Assembly (NCBI RefSeq): GCF_035956715.1
Contig: NZ_CP108381.1
Span: 1,426,001 to 1,490,000 of the forward strand
Origin: Nocardia sp. NBC_01329
GTDB lineage: Bacteria; Actinomycetota; Actinomycetes; Mycobacteriales; Mycobacteriaceae
Direction: 5' to 3'
DNA: 64,000 nucleotides
Shown: piece by piece, positions 63,834 to 64,000 of the stretch
Numbering within the stretch: position 1 is the stretch's first letter
How the letters are laid out: every line of letters starts with the position of its first letter
Program-made: the position numbers and the translations under genes
Notes under the pieces: generated by a model
The model's database searches: none
What the model saw: the letters and a program-made list of their open reading frames with translations, nothing else
Told to the model about the DNA's origin: nothing

Positions 63834-64000
63834 GTGACCACGAAGACCGACACCGTCGCGCCGCCGTCGGAGCCATCCCGCGATCGTCCCTTCGCCACAG
63901 GTCCGGTCTTCGGCGTCGTCGCGGTGGCCGCCGTCGTCCTGGTGCTCTCGGCCACCCGCTACGGCTATTTCGGGGACGAACTGTACTTCCTGGCCGCGGG
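63834..64000 (+). CDS. GT39-type membrane glycosyltransferase, N-terminal part only
   Basis: The first 55 codons of a gene cut by the window end. GTG at 63834 follows AGGAG by 5 bases. After a hydrophilic leader of about 23 residues comes a membrane segment (VFGVVAVAAVVLVLSATRYG) and then YGYFGDELYFLAAG, where the F-G-D-E-L-Y-F motif is typical of the dolichyl-phosphate-mannose/ArnT-like (GT39) group with its catalytic Asp-Glu. Donor and acceptor are unknown. Confidence 0.75.
   Translation, partial: MTTKTDTVAPPSEPSRDRPFATGPVFGVVAVAAVVLVLSATRYGYFGDELYFLAA

Overview
The window is high-GC actinobacterial DNA, most likely from a Nocardia or a close relative in the Mycobacteriales. The evidence is gene content: a conservon (cvnABCD) with P450s, mycofactocin genes, an F420-type LLM oxidoreductase, an Mpa/ARC proteasomal ATPase ending in GQYL, an MTB12-like lipoprotein, IdeR/DtxR-like boxes, and a PAC2-metH-hisE-hisG-RecB-trmI-mpa order that parallels the mycobacterial Rv2115c-Rv2125 region. 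The species is inferred, not shown.

Layout. 1-766: no supported gene; a near-perfect 17-bp inverted repeat lies at 575-614. 767-10360: conservon cvnABCD followed by five P450 genes in a tightly spaced array. Three are CYP157-like and lack the ExxR arginine; two are canonical CYP154-like. 10408-12926: an ABC exporter pair. 12992-16084: an Acg-type nitroreductase, a membrane-anchored unknown and an L,D-transpeptidase. 16085-19899: glycogen-debranching-like enzyme, GT4 glycosyltransferase and a small unknown protein. 20118-21951: a cyclodeaminase-like protein and an LLM oxidoreductase. 22034-27120: a complete stressosome-type signalling operon (RsbR, RsbS, RsbT, RsbX-like phosphatase, a phosphatase/anti-sigma kinase fusion, and a STAS antagonist) with no sigma factor next to it. 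27238-29859: mftR facing mftE-mftD, with an operator between them but no mftA, mftB or mftC. 29977-31820: two overlapping imine-reductase-like genes. 32065-33741: class I (Fe-S) fumarase with an IdeR-like box upstream.

33838-46057 is the accessory part: XRE regulators, a rifampin phosphotransferase (rph), several streptomycete-like unknown genes, DoxX, a variant-repeat protein, YnfA, a secreted M15 peptidase, and two CRISPR-like repeat relics. 46089-63627 is a conserved housekeeping block (PAC2, metH, Ser/Thr kinase, HAD phosphatase, hisE, hisG, RecB-like nuclease, trmI, mpa). It is interrupted by a self-contained three-gene cassette at 53474-57221 encoding an Fe(II)/2-oxoglutarate oxygenase, a SAM methyltransferase and a choline/carnitine-type acyltransferase, with its own palindromic operator and a terminator. 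I consider this cassette the best candidate for an undescribed small-molecule pathway. An 80-bp tandem repeat array lies at 60877-61140. The window ends inside a GT39-type membrane glycosyltransferase.

How the parts work together: the conservon and the stressosome are two separate signalling modules. The first is a membrane kinase-like/GTPase switch with P450 effectors; the second is a phosphorylation cascade ending in an anti-anti-sigma factor. Redox chemistry is prominent: five P450s, Acg, an LLM oxidoreductase, mycofactocin enzymes and imine reductases.
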